DNA of 64,000 nucleotides from Vibrio porteresiae DSM 19223 (GTDB taxonomy: Bacteria > Pseudomonadota > Gammaproteobacteria > Enterobacterales > Vibrionaceae): contig NZ_AP024896.1 of the NCBI RefSeq assembly GCF_024347055.1, positions 992,001-1,056,000 on the forward strand, in the 5' to 3' direction. Of this stretch, positions 1-8,881 are shown in pieces. Under the pieces are notes generated by a model. It made no database searches. It saw only the letters and a list, made by a program, of their open reading frames with translations, and had not been told where the DNA came from. Position numbers and translations under genes: made by a program. The stretch's first letter is position 1. Each line of letters begins with the position of its first letter.

Positions 1-1277
1 GGATGAATATGCAGTTCAGGTTGCTCACAACAAATCAAACTCGATTGAGCCGATACGGAAGACATGACCAGAGGCAGCACTTGAGAAATACCTGCCCCTA
101 TGTCCGATGCCGCTACTTCCAAATCGTTCACTAAGTCCCACAGGGTGATCGCTTCTTTCTCGCTATGTTGGAACGACACCACTTTATCTAAAGCGATATC
201 GCCTTGTTCACCTTCTATCTGTTGATAGGTATAGCGACTGAAAAGATCGGGATCATTTGCGTATTGAACTTGTTTGAATACTTTTTTAAATACAAAGGCA
301 TAGCCAAGATCGAATTGATCTTTTCCCCCAAGCCACTTGTTGACTTGCGCGATCTCATGTTGATTCGATTGATAGAGACGATCCCAACCCGCTTTACCTG
401 AGTACCAGTCACTTTGCTGAATGAATTTGCCAGCGGTGTATGTCGAATCGGGAATTTGGCGCAGTGGTCCAATATTGATCAGACGAGACAAAAGCTGAGC
501 TAAATTATCCAATGGCGCCACCACACAATCGCTGATGACCTCCTCGACTCGTCGTTTCAACAGCCCATCTGGGCATGAAATCAGCGAGTTAATTCGCTGC
601 CCCAACACTGGTAAGGCGCCTTGTTGGGATTCGATCACAACGTGCTCTTGTTGTGTAAGACCTAATCGTTCATGAAGACAACTTGCCTGCTCGGCTGACA
701 CATTTAGGAGCGGATGAATCAAACAAATTTGGCTAACGATAGCTTGTGTACCCGCTTGTGCTGCTTGCAACGTCGTCAGCTCATGCCCATTCATCCAAGT
801 ACGGCACTGGGACACATAGGCCATGTGATGCTGTTGACACCATGACACTTCCACTTCAACCGCCATAGAAGTCGCTTGTTTTGCCACGCTATTGAGCAGC
901 GGTTGACACTCCTGCCATAAAGCGTCATTTGCAATCGTTGGGTTCTGCTGCAAATAGAACAAGCTATCGACATAACAATGCAGCTCCTCTGCAGAAGTCA
1001 CATCAAATTCCACTTTCAGGCGCATCTTTTTATTGAGATCTTTGCCATTCACCAAATGAGCAAAGCCACCAATGAACTTATTTCCCGAAAGAAGTAAGCG
1101 ACGGGGCTCACAATCGCCAAGCGACAAGAGTTGGTGTAGATAGCAAAGTGCGGTGACCACGGTACTTTTGCCCACACTATTAGAACCAAACAGAAGAGTC
1201 ACTGGTGCAAATTCAATCACTTGCGTGTCTTGAAATGCGCGAAAATTGGTTAGCGAAAGGGTTTTGATTCTCATCAT
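1..1277 (-). CDS. AAA ATPase, OLD/SMC-like, C-terminal part beyond window
   Basis: The frame is open from an ATG at 1277 (or the next codon, 1274) to the left edge, so the gene is cut by the window and only about 425 codons are visible. The N-terminus begins MMRIKTLSLTNFRAF and carries a Walker A motif GSNSVGKST near residue 33. The last visible residues, SSLICCEQPELHIHP, are a Walker B/D-loop typical of the COG4938/OLD-like ABC ATPases. Such proteins often act as stand-alone DNA-linked ATPases or in defence modules, but the C-terminal domain that would decide this is missing. No partner gene is visible on this side. A CRP-like site lies about 100 bp upstream. Confidence 0.75.
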   Translation of the reverse strand, partial: MMRIKTLSLTNFRAFQDTQVIEFAPVTLLFGSNSVGKSTVVTALCYLHQLLSLGDCEPRRLLLSGNKFIGGFAHLVNGKDLNKKMRLKVEFDVTSAEELHCYVDSLFYLQQNPTIANDALWQECQPLLNSVAKQATSMAVEVEVSWCQQHHMAYVSQCRTWMNGHELTTLQAAQAGTQAIVSQICLIHPLLNVSAEQASCLHERLGLTQQEHVVIESQQGALPVLGQRINSLISCPDGLLKRRVEEVISDCVVAPLDNLAQLLSRLINIGPLRQIPDSTYTAGKFIQQSDWYSGKAGWDRLYQSNQHEIAQVNKWLGGKDQFDLGYAFVFKKVFKQVQYANDPDLFSRYTYQQIEGEQGDIALDKVVSFQHSEKEAITLWDLVNDLEVAASDIGAGISQVLPLVMSSVSAQSSLICCEQPELHIH

Positions 1278-1380
1278 TGACAATAAGCTCTAGCGATAAG
1301 GAGTTTTTTGCGACGAATGTCATATTTAGGCAAGATTTGTATCATAGTTATGACAGAAATATTGGAACAATCGTATCGAT

Positions 1381-1396
1381 TGTGATTCAGATCACC
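1381..1396. promoter_or_regulatory. candidate CRP site
   Basis: TGTGATTCAGATCACC matches the CRP consensus TGTGA-N6-TCACA at nine of ten positions. It lies 104 bp before the start of the leftward AAA ATPase, the only gene whose start it precedes, since the MFS gene on the other side ends here. The site is seen; its use is inferred. Confidence 0.5.
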
Positions 1397-1511
1397 TAAT
1401 CGCATATCTGTTGCGGTTTAGACATGCAGACATTGCTCGTTAGCTAACATTCTTTGCTTGAAAAACAAGTAGATGAGAGAGATTTGGCAGGTTTTTATCA
1501 CCGATTAAAGC

Positions 1512-1543
1512 GCGTAAAAAAGGGAAGCATTCACGCTTCCCTT
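1512..1543 (-). terminator. Rho-independent terminator of the MFS gene
   Basis: A nine-base stem (AGGGAAGC and its complement) with a six-base loop is followed, on the minus strand, by a run of T. It lies about 45 bp past the stop of the leftward MFS gene. Confidence 0.75.
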
Positions 1544-1586
1544 AAGAGTCATCTCATTACTGCATTACGCTGATTAAAAGTAATGC

Positions 1587-2825
1587 TTAAGCCACTGTTT
1601 CCGCTTCGACTTCACTTGCCGATTTGGGTAGCAAAAACAGGGTCGCCAACATGGCTAATAGATAAATTGAGGCCAAAAGTGCAATAGCGGTATGAAACGA
1701 TGAAGCCAATGCAATCGTACCGACCACAAATGGCCCAAAACCACCGACACCACGACCGATATTAAACAGCACATTTTGCGCCGTTGCGCGCATTTCCACG
1801 GGATAAAGATCGGAGATCAAGGCGCCGTAGCCCCCCATCATGCCATTCACAAAAAGCCCCATTACCGCACCGGCAATTAGCATGGTTTGCACGTCACTTA
1901 ATTGTGCATAAAAATAGACCATCACTGCAGCTCCGGTTTGGTAGACAAGGAAAATCTTCCAACGACCAAAACGGTCAGCAAGTTGACCAAACAACCAAAT
2001 ACCAAAGGTCATCCCAACCACAGTAAACGCCGTCCAAGCGCCCGATTGAGTGAGACTCAATCCATGCTGCTTACTCAAATAGCTCGGCATCCAGATCATA
2101 ATGCCGTAGTAACCAAAGTTTTGTACTGATGTGAGCACAATAACGCCAATGCTCGCCATGGATGTCTGCTTGTCACTAAATAAAGAAGCAAAACGTGCCC
2201 AGTAAGAGACATGTACCGTATCACTTTTTACAAAGGCATCTGGCTCACCCATATTATGGCGAATAGCAAACGCACTCAGGGCTGGAATCAAACCCACTAG
2301 GAACATGCCGCGCCAACCAATATGAGGCACTAAAAGAGGTGTTAAAAGTGCAGCGGCTAAAACACCGGCTTGCCAACCAAGACCGACATAAGAAGAGACA
2401 CGGTTACGTTGCTTAGCAGACCACACTTCGGCAACAAGGCTCATGCCAATACCAAACTCACCGCCTAGACCAAATCCAGCCAAAGTGCGATAAGCCAATA
2501 AATCCCAATATCCTTGCGCTGCGGCGCACAGACCCGTAAATACGGAAAAAATCAGAATACTTAAGCTCAACATACGAATGCGCCCAAAGCGATCCGCCAA
2601 TTGACCAAAGATCATGCCACCCGCCACTGCACCAAACAGTGTCCACGTAATCAGTGAGCCCGCTTGCTGTGCGTTCAACCCTAAACTTTGCACAATCAAA
2701 GGCAAGATAAAACCCAAGATCAATAAATCAAATCCATCCATTGCATAACCACTGGCACTGGCAATCAATGCCTGCCGCGGTGTTGGGGCTGCTTTGCCTT
2801 TTTTTGACCCAAACATCAATCCCAT
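1587..2825 (-). CDS. MFS transporter, AAHS-like
   Basis: A 412-residue inner-membrane carrier with about twelve hydrophobic segments. The first segment holds MDGFDLLILG, the acidic DG(F/Y)D motif of the aromatic acid:proton symporter (AAHS) family, and the loop after segment 2 holds the MFS motif A, GQLADRFGRIRML. AAHS members import aromatic or other carboxylic acids with protons, but the substrate cannot be read here and no catabolic gene lies nearby. The first ATG is kept because AGGAGAG precedes it by about ten bases. The gene is a single unit with its own terminator. Confidence 0.8.
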   Translation of the reverse strand: MGLMFGSKKGKAAPTPRQALIASASGYAMDGFDLLILGFILPLIVQSLGLNAQQAGSLITWTLFGAVAGGMIFGQLADRFGRIRMLSLSILIFSVFTGLCAAAQGYWDLLAYRTLAGFGLGGEFGIGMSLVAEVWSAKQRNRVSSYVGLGWQAGVLAAALLTPLLVPHIGWRGMFLVGLIPALSAFAIRHNMGEPDAFVKSDTVHVSYWARFASLFSDKQTSMASIGVIVLTSVQNFGYYGIMIWMPSYLSKQHGLSLTQSGAWTAFTVVGMTFGIWLFGQLADRFGRWKIFLVYQTGAAVMVYFYAQLSDVQTMLIAGAVMGLFVNGMMGGYGALISDLYPVEMRATAQNVLFNIGRGVGGFGPFVVGTIALASSFHTAIALLASIYLLAMLATLFLLPKSASEVEAETVA

Positions 2826-3121
2826 CTGATTTACTCTCCTAGTTCGTCATCATTTTTGCGCCGCGCATCATACTGCGCAATCGTTTACATTACTAGGGAT
2901 CTCTGCACTGACCACTGCTGTACCTGAATTTATTCTCTAACCGACCCGATCAAATTTTCCGTTGTGAGTGAATCAATGGTAGAATCAGGCGTTTATTTTC
3001 TGTAGCGAAACCGCATTAGCACAATAAGCGTTAATGCCGAATTAAGCGATTTCATTTAAGTATGGTTTCATCGCCCCTTTGCTACAGTCCTATTAGCAAA
3101 ACTAAAAAGGTTTCCATTTTA

Positions 3122-4066
3122 ATGATTAGCAATAAAATCCAATGGTTTCCGGGCCACATGCACAAAGCCCGTAAAGAGATCGAAGAAGTCATTCCACAAA
3201 TCGATGTCATTATTGAAGTCTTGGATGCGCGTATTCCGTTTAGTAGTGAGAACCCTCTGATTTCACAACTGCGCGGTGATAAACCGGTCGTTAAAGTGCT
3301 CAATAAGCGTGACCTTGCCGATCCTGAAGCCACGCAACTGTGGATTGATCATTTAGAGAAAGAGCAAGGGGTTAAGGCGATGGCGATCACGACATCGCAG
3401 CCGCAAGAAGTGCATAAGATCCTCGATCTGTGTCGTAAGCTTGCACCTAATCGCGAAGAGATCGGCAAAAACATTCGCACCATGATCATGGGCATTCCTA
3501 ACGTTGGGAAATCGACCATCATCAACACATTAGCTGGCCGTGCTATTGCGCAAACCGGTAACCAACCAGCCGTCACACGCCAACAACAACGCATCAACCT
3601 ACAAAACGGTATCGTGTTATCAGACACCCCGGGAATTTTATGGCCTAAAGTAGAAAACCCGCACAGCGGTTTTCGTTTAGCCGCAACGGGAGCGATTAAA
3701 GACACGGCGATGGAATACGACGAAGTGGCATTTTATACCGTTGAATTTCTTGCTGAATACTACCGTGAACGGTTGATGGAACGTTATCAAATTGAAGAAG
3801 CCCCGGCATCCGATGTTGAATGGATGGAAGAGATTGGTCGTAAGCGCGGTGCACTGCGCTCCGGTGGTCGCGTCGATCTGCATAAAGCCTCTGAAATTCT
3901 CCTGCATGAGCTGCGTCAGGGTGTGCTGGGTCAGATCACCTTAGAGCGTCCTGAGATGATCACCGATGAACTGATTCAGGTAGAACAAGACGAAGCAATC
4001 AAAGCGGAAGAGAAAGCCAAACGCAAAGAAGAGCGTCGTAAACGTTATTTGCGTAATAAGCGTTAA
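3122..4066 (+). CDS. rbgA: ribosome biogenesis GTPase RbgA/YlqF
   Basis: A circularly permuted GTPase of about 314 residues that acts in assembly of the large ribosomal subunit. The order of motifs is diagnostic: the G4 motif NKRD comes before the G1 P-loop GIPNVGKST and G3 DTPG. The N-terminus IQWFPGHMHKARKEI is the family signature. The frame stays open to an ATG at 3062, but I prefer the ATG at 3122, because the family starts just before IQWFPGHM and AAAAAGG precedes this ATG. The C-terminal tail is rich in Lys, Arg and Glu, as expected for rRNA contact. The MFS gene is transcribed divergently. Confidence 0.88.
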   Translation: MISNKIQWFPGHMHKARKEIEEVIPQIDVIIEVLDARIPFSSENPLISQLRGDKPVVKVLNKRDLADPEATQLWIDHLEKEQGVKAMAITTSQPQEVHKILDLCRKLAPNREEIGKNIRTMIMGIPNVGKSTIINTLAGRAIAQTGNQPAVTRQQQRINLQNGIVLSDTPGILWPKVENPHSGFRLAATGAIKDTAMEYDEVAFYTVEFLAEYYRERLMERYQIEEAPASDVEWMEEIGRKRGALRSGGRVDLHKASEILLHELRQGVLGQITLERPEMITDELIQVEQDEAIKAEEKAKRKEERRKRYLRNKR

Positions 4067-4083
4067 TCTTTCTTGGTATAAAA

Positions 4084-4108
4084 ATAAGCCCCGAAGTTCG
4101 GGGCTTAT
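4084..4108. terminator. bidirectional terminator
   Basis: A near-perfect stem with arms ATAAGCCCCGAA and TTCGGGGCTTAT around one base lies between the convergent rbgA and yeiR-like genes. On the minus strand it is followed by TTTTATAC, so it probably serves the leftward gene best. Confidence 0.7.
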
Positions 4109-4138
4109 GTATTTAAACAAGCATGTGTTGATTGAGCA

Positions 4139-5164
4139 TTACTTATCTGAGGTTGGCGTTTTAAGCGTCCATTGGAATGGAACGAGAATGCCAGACAGTT
4201 TAAGCAGAATTTTTTCCAATTCATCCCAAGGCATTAACTGGGAATCAATCACTTCAATCCGCGATTCAAACCCTTCTAGGCTCATTTCGAACACCGACAC
4301 CACACCGTCGGCGACGTTAAAGGCGTAACAGCCGCGCTCTGTATTGACAACCGCCTTGATACGCTCAGCGGTCAGATCACTAAACAGTGAGAACAGGTCA
4401 TCAAACTGAAAACGATATTCTGCGCCAAATAACCAACCGCAGCTAAAATAGCCTTGCCCACGGTTTTCGCGGCGTAGGAACGCATCCCCAGGAGCAAGTT
4501 CAAATTGTGGTTCTTGGCTTGCGTGTTCATGGTGATGCGCTTCAATATGACCCGATGCACCGTCAGACTCACGTGCGATATCCAGCACCGTATAATCTAG
4601 GTTACCGTTAAGCAATTGAAGTGCTGCCAATTTGGCCGGTTGCTGCGCAGCAATCCAAGCACTGAACGCATCCAAATCTTCTTCTGTGGAAAGATCGATC
4701 TTGGTTGCAGCAATCACATCACCGCACGCAAGTTGATCATTAAAGTTGCGATTTTCTGTGTACTTGCTGTTACGCAAATTACGTGGGTCCACCAAGGTGA
4801 TCGTTGCTTTCAGATCCACGTAAGGAGCGTATTGATCGGAGATCAGCGTTGCCACCACTTCTTTGGGGTGGCCTAATCCAGTCGGTTCAATCAGCAGACG
4901 ATCCGGTTTTTGACGCAATAAAGCGGTGATGGCGACGGACATCGGCACACCCGCAGAACAGCACATACAGCCACCCTGCACTTCTTTAATCACAGCTCCC
5001 TGATCTGACATCATGGCACCGTCAATACCGATTTCACCAAATTCGTTGACCAGCACGGCCCATTTTTCATCATCGGGTTTATGTTTGAGTAGGTTAAGTA
5101 TGGTTGTTGTTTTACCTACGCCTAAAAAACCAGTGATAATGTTGGTTGGAATTTTTTTAGTCAT
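4139..5164 (-). CDS. yeiR: zinc-binding GTPase, YeiR/CobW (COG0523) family
   Basis: A 341-residue G3E-family GTPase, predicted to be a cytoplasmic zinc metallochaperone. The N-terminal GTPase domain shows the P-loop TGFLGVGKTT, the metal-binding GGCMCC motif (the CxCC of the family) near residue 68, and TKID as the base-recognition motif. The C-terminal half is a CobW_C domain. Runs such as NEFGEIGIDGA and LLIEPTGLGHPKE match my memory of E. coli YeiR better than YjiA or CobW. A His-rich stretch HIEAHHHEHA joins the domains. AGGAG sits eight bases before the ATG. No Zur-like site was recognised upstream. Confidence 0.82.
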   Translation of the reverse strand: MTKKIPTNIITGFLGVGKTTTILNLLKHKPDDEKWAVLVNEFGEIGIDGAMMSDQGAVIKEVQGGCMCCSAGVPMSVAITALLRQKPDRLLIEPTGLGHPKEVVATLISDQYAPYVDLKATITLVDPRNLRNSKYTENRNFNDQLACGDVIAATKIDLSTEEDLDAFSAWIAAQQPAKLAALQLLNGNLDYTVLDIARESDGASGHIEAHHHEHASQEPQFELAPGDAFLRRENRGQGYFSCGWLFGAEYRFQFDDLFSLFSDLTAERIKAVVNTERGCYAFNVADGVVSVFEMSLEGFESRIEVIDSQLMPWDELEKILLKLSGILVPFQWTLKTPTSDK

Positions 5165-5556
5165 GGCGTACTCCTTTTGGCGCGAGTATATAGAAATTCA
5201 ATTCCTTTACCAACATAGCCTTAGCGTTTTATTGAATAGCCTAGTTTAGCAAGCGCTTAATCATGCATTAGCGAACCTGCGTGGCACATCAATTACCTCA
5301 TGCCTTTTCGTTATTTAAAATTAATTTGAAGTCATCAATTAATTTTGATCAAAAGCAATGCAGCCTCACCGATAACCCCGATAATGGTAGTCAAAATGAT
5401 AACTAGATCCCGTAACTGATTGCCATTAAGTAAAATTTCTCCATATATGAAATTCAACATTGCAGTTATGTAGGTATGGTTCATTGTAATCCAGCGTATA
5501 ATCCTCGCTGTTTAACTCTTTTTTCACATATGCCAACCCTAGAGGGCCCATCTCAA
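5165..5556. other. divergent intergenic region yeiR / clcA
   Basis: About 390 bp without a gene between two divergent genes. It is AT-rich and contains repeated TTAATTT words near 5320-5345. I see no recognised operator or RNA; it must hold both promoters. Confidence 0.4.
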
Positions 5557-6990
5557 ATGACCGCCAGAGAGAAATTAACACATAGTTTACTTTCTAAAGT
5601 TCCCAAAGATACCATTAACCAATTTCTCTCTATCGATAAAGCTCCGCTTTCTGTCCTGCTGATGTCAGTGATGGTCGGTGTATTGTCCGGTTTTGTAGGG
5701 ACCTATTTTGAGCATGCGGTGAGCCTTGTATCAGAAAGCCGCACTCAATGGTTATCAAACCACTTAGCTAATTTTCTGCCTTTAGGTCTCGCTGCTTTTA
5801 TTATCAGTGCCCTCTTGGCTGTCATTGGTTATTACTTGGTACACCGTTTCTGTCCTGAAGCAGCTGGTTCTGGTATTCCAGAAATCGAAGGGGCAATGGA
5901 TGGTATGCGTCCAGTGCGCTGGTGGCGTGTATTGCCAGTGAAATTTTTCGGCGGGATGGGTGCACTAGGTTCGGGGATGGTTCTGGGCCGTGAAGGTCCA
6001 ACTGTTCAGATGGGCGGTGCGATTGGACGTATGGTGTCAGATATCTTCCGCGTGAAAAACGAGGATACTCGTCACTCTTTATTGGCAGCGGGTGCAGCTG
6101 GCGGTCTATCTGCTGCATTTAATGCGCCTTTAGCGGGTATCATGTTTGTGGTTGAAGAGATGCGTCCTCAATTTCGCTATACGCTCATATCAATCAAGGC
6201 CGTCATTATCTCTTCTGTGACTTCCAATATTATTTTTCGCATGATCAATGGCCAAGCGGCTGTGATTAAAATGCCGCAGTACCACGCACCCGAACTTGTC
6301 TCTTTGGGTTTATTCCTGTTACTGGGGATCTTGTTTGGTATCTTCGGGGTTGTTTTTAATAACCTAGTGACTCGTGCTCAAGACTTCTTCGCTAAATTGC
6401 ACCGCAATGACCGTAAACGTTATTTGCTGATTGGTGGTTTCATCGGTGGCTGTTTTGGTCTAACGCTACTTTACATTCCAGAGTTAACGGGTGGCGGTAT
6501 TTCTCTGATTCCAACCATCACCAACGGTGGTTATGCTGCTGGCATTCTATTACTGCTATTTTTAGGTCGTATTTTTACCACTTTGTGTTGTTTTGGTTCT
6601 GGCGCGCCTGGCGGTATCTTCGCCCCAATGTTGGCGCTCGGTACGCTATTTGGCTACGCTTTCGGCCTTATTGCACACAGTTTCTTCCCAGGACTTGATA
6701 TTGAACCAGGCATGTTTGCTATCGCAGGTATGGGCGCTTTATTTGCCGCAACCGTGCGTGCACCAGTGACCGGCATTTTGCTGGTAATTGAAATGACCAA
6801 TAACTACTACTTGATTCTACCGTTGATCATTACTTGTCTAGGTGCAGTGATCTTCGCGCAGATGCTTGGCGGACAACCTATCTACAGCCAATTGCTACAC
6901 CGTACTTTGAAGAAAGAAAAATTGCAGCAACAAGATTTGCCACAGCAAGATTCAGCGGCAACTCAAGCGCCGGTGACGCCTGCGCAATAA
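5557..6990 (+). CDS. clcA: ClC-type chloride/proton antiporter
   Basis: A 477-residue CLC exchanger of the inner membrane that moves two chloride ions against one proton and supports extreme acid resistance. All selectivity motifs are visible: GSGIPEIEG, GREGPTVQ with the gating Glu at about residue 146, the proton Glu in VVEEMRPQF at about residue 201, and GGIFAPML. The sequence agrees closely with remembered V. cholerae ClcA. The frame is open to 5476, but the family start and length fit the ATG at 5557. The C-terminus is a Gln-rich tail. The gene ends at a strong terminator. Confidence 0.93.
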   Translation: MTAREKLTHSLLSKVPKDTINQFLSIDKAPLSVLLMSVMVGVLSGFVGTYFEHAVSLVSESRTQWLSNHLANFLPLGLAAFIISALLAVIGYYLVHRFCPEAAGSGIPEIEGAMDGMRPVRWWRVLPVKFFGGMGALGSGMVLGREGPTVQMGGAIGRMVSDIFRVKNEDTRHSLLAAGAAGGLSAAFNAPLAGIMFVVEEMRPQFRYTLISIKAVIISSVTSNIIFRMINGQAAVIKMPQYHAPELVSLGLFLLLGILFGIFGVVFNNLVTRAQDFFAKLHRNDRKRYLLIGGFIGGCFGLTLLYIPELTGGGISLIPTITNGGYAAGILLLLFLGRIFTTLCCFGSGAPGGIFAPMLALGTLFGYAFGLIAHSFFPGLDIEPGMFAIAGMGALFAATVRAPVTGILLVIEMTNNYYLILPLIITCLGAVIFAQMLGGQPIYSQLLHRTLKKEKLQQQDLPQQDSAATQAPVTPAQ

Positions 6991-7027
6991 GATTGCTCGA
7001 TTGACAATTAAGTCTTCATAATTTAAC

Positions 7028-7056
7028 AACGCTGCTCTTTGAGCAGCGTTTTTATT
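7028..7056 (+). terminator. Rho-independent terminator of clcA
   Basis: AACGCTGCTC and GAGCAGCGTT form a ten-base stem with a three-base loop, followed by TTTTATTT, about 38 bp after the clcA stop. Confidence 0.9.
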
Positions 7057-7399
7057 TCCCCGCTTAAAATCAGTATCTTTTCACTCTCTCAATTCAACCG
7101 CCCTGTTTCCCCAAATGCTCACTTTATCGTTATCAAAGAGAATTCGAAAAAAGAAATGAGCATACGCAATACGCGCATAATTGAACTGTCATCTTTTTGT
7201 AACGATATTTATCTCAATAGTTAGTCCTAAATCCAATGATTAATCTGCATGTTAACGCGATTGCAGAAATAAATTATTTCCTTCTCAAAAATAAAGAAAA
7301 CCAAGCAAACTCTCATTTTCATTTCATTCAGCTGACATACTGGTTTCGTTCGAGCATTTTTCGCAATATTTATAACATACAAACAACAAGGGTGAATGA
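7057..7399. other. glpT upstream region
   Basis: About 340 bp, AT-rich, with only short unconvincing frames. TTCGAGCATT at 7349-7358 reads AATGCTCGAA on the other strand, like one half of a GlpR operator, 41 bp before glpT. The second half is poor, so this is only a weak hint of control by GlpR. No clear CRP site was seen. In the V. cholerae arrangement, as I remember it, cqsA lies between clcA and cqsS, where glpT now sits. Confidence 0.3.
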
Positions 7400-8764
7400 A
7401 TGTACAGTATTTTCAAACCTAAGGCTCACATAGCGCGTCTACCAATAGACAAAATTGATCCCACTTATAAAAGGCTCAGGTGGCAATTATTTTTTGGGAT
7501 TTTCTTTGGTTATGCGGGATATTACCTTGTACGTAAAAATTTTAGTCTCGCAATGCCCTTTCTTATTGAACAAGGCTTTACTCGAGGAGAATTAGGCGTT
7601 GCTCTCTCTGCTGTCTCAATCGCTTATGGCTTATCAAAATTCTTGATGGGCAGTGTCTCCGATCGTTCTAACCCCCGATATTTTTTGAGCGTTGGCCTAC
7701 TAATGTCTGCACTGGTGATGTTCTGCTTTGGCTTTATGCCATGGACAACGAGCAGTGTCGGTATTATGTTTGTGCTGCTTTTTCTCAATGGTTGGTTTCA
7801 AGGAATGGGATGGCCAGCGTGTGGCAGAACTATGGTTCACTGGTGGTCTCGCAAAGAGCGCGGCAGTTTAGTCTCTGTATGGAACGTTGCCCACAATATC
7901 GGTGGTGGCTTAATAGGTCCGATTTTCTTACTGGGACTGTGGCTATTTAATGATGACTGGCATACCGCATTTTATGTCCCCGCTTTCTTTGCCGTTATCG
8001 TCGCACTGTTTATTTGGCTGACATTACGCGATACACCTCAATCGTGCGGATTACCTTCCATTGAAGAGTACAAAGAGGATTATCCTGATAATTACAGTCC
8101 AGAAAATGAAAAGGAAATTTCGACCAAAGACATTTTTGTTAAATACATACTCAATAACAAATTGCTATGGTCAATTGCAGTCGCTAATGCGTTTGTCTAT
8201 TTAATTCGCTATGGCGTTCTCGATTGGGCACCCACTTATCTGTCGGAAGCAAAAAGCTTTACTGTTGATAAATCCTCATGGGCTTATTTCTTATATGAAT
8301 GGGCGGGGATTCCTGGGACGCTGCTATGTGGGTGGATTTCAGATAAATGGTTCAAAGGCCGTCGAGCCCCCGCAGGCATTTTATTTATGGTGCTCGTTAC
8401 GTTAGCGGTGTTGGTTTACTGGTTTAACCCCGTAGGAAACCCTGGTATCGACATGGCAGCTTTGGTCGCCATTGGATTTTTGATCTATGGACCAGTCATG
8501 CTGATTGGATTATATGCTTTGGAGCTAGCACCGAAAAAAGCCGCGGGCACTGCCGCTGGCTTAACCGGTCTTTTCGGTTATCTTGGTGGCGCTGTTGCTG
8601 CAAATGCTATTTTGGGTTACACCGTGGATCATTTCGGTTGGAATGGCGGTTTTACGCTACTAACCGCTTCCTGCATCATGGCGATTTTCTTGTTCGCTTA
8701 CGCCTATTTTGGAGAAAAGAAACATCACGAACAAAAACTCACTGATGCTAAAACGGTAAGTTAA
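7400..8764 (+). CDS. glpT: glycerol-3-phosphate:phosphate antiporter GlpT
   Basis: A 454-residue organophosphate:phosphate antiporter of the MFS in the inner membrane. It imports glycerol 3-phosphate, and fosfomycin, in exchange for phosphate. The sequence follows E. coli GlpT through its whole length. The substrate-binding residues are in place: Arg45 in YYLVRKNF, His165 in WNVAHNIGGG and Arg270 in VYLIRYG. Runs such as IFFGYAGYYLVRKNF and WAYFLYEWAGIPGTLLCGW are GlpT signatures and separate it from UhpT. AAGGGTGA precedes the ATG. No glpQ, glpD or glpK is adjacent. It stands alone between clcA and cqsS. Confidence 0.93.
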   Translation: MYSIFKPKAHIARLPIDKIDPTYKRLRWQLFFGIFFGYAGYYLVRKNFSLAMPFLIEQGFTRGELGVALSAVSIAYGLSKFLMGSVSDRSNPRYFLSVGLLMSALVMFCFGFMPWTTSSVGIMFVLLFLNGWFQGMGWPACGRTMVHWWSRKERGSLVSVWNVAHNIGGGLIGPIFLLGLWLFNDDWHTAFYVPAFFAVIVALFIWLTLRDTPQSCGLPSIEEYKEDYPDNYSPENEKEISTKDIFVKYILNNKLLWSIAVANAFVYLIRYGVLDWAPTYLSEAKSFTVDKSSWAYFLYEWAGIPGTLLCGWISDKWFKGRRAPAGILFMVLVTLAVLVYWFNPVGNPGIDMAALVAIGFLIYGPVMLIGLYALELAPKKAAGTAAGLTGLFGYLGGAVAANAILGYTVDHFGWNGGFTLLTASCIMAIFLFAYAYFGEKKHHEQKLTDAKTVS

Positions 8765-8805
8765 ATACCGTATATCCAAGTAACCATAAGCTGAATACAA
8801 TAAAT

Positions 8806-8832
8806 AAAGGCAATCTTTATCAGATTGCCTTT
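8806..8832. terminator. terminator between convergent glpT and cqsS
   Basis: AAAGGCAATCT and AGATTGCCTTT form an eleven-base perfect stem with a five-base loop. T-rich sequence follows on both strands, so it can end glpT and cqsS. Confidence 0.8.
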
Positions 8833-8881
8833 GTATTGACTGGGTTTTATCGGTCGCTCATATTGCTCTTCAATCAAATAG

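Noticed and set aside
7039..7433. Short rightward frames before glpT
   Set aside because: They overlap the clcA terminator or glpT itself, lack ribosome sites and have no family-like composition.
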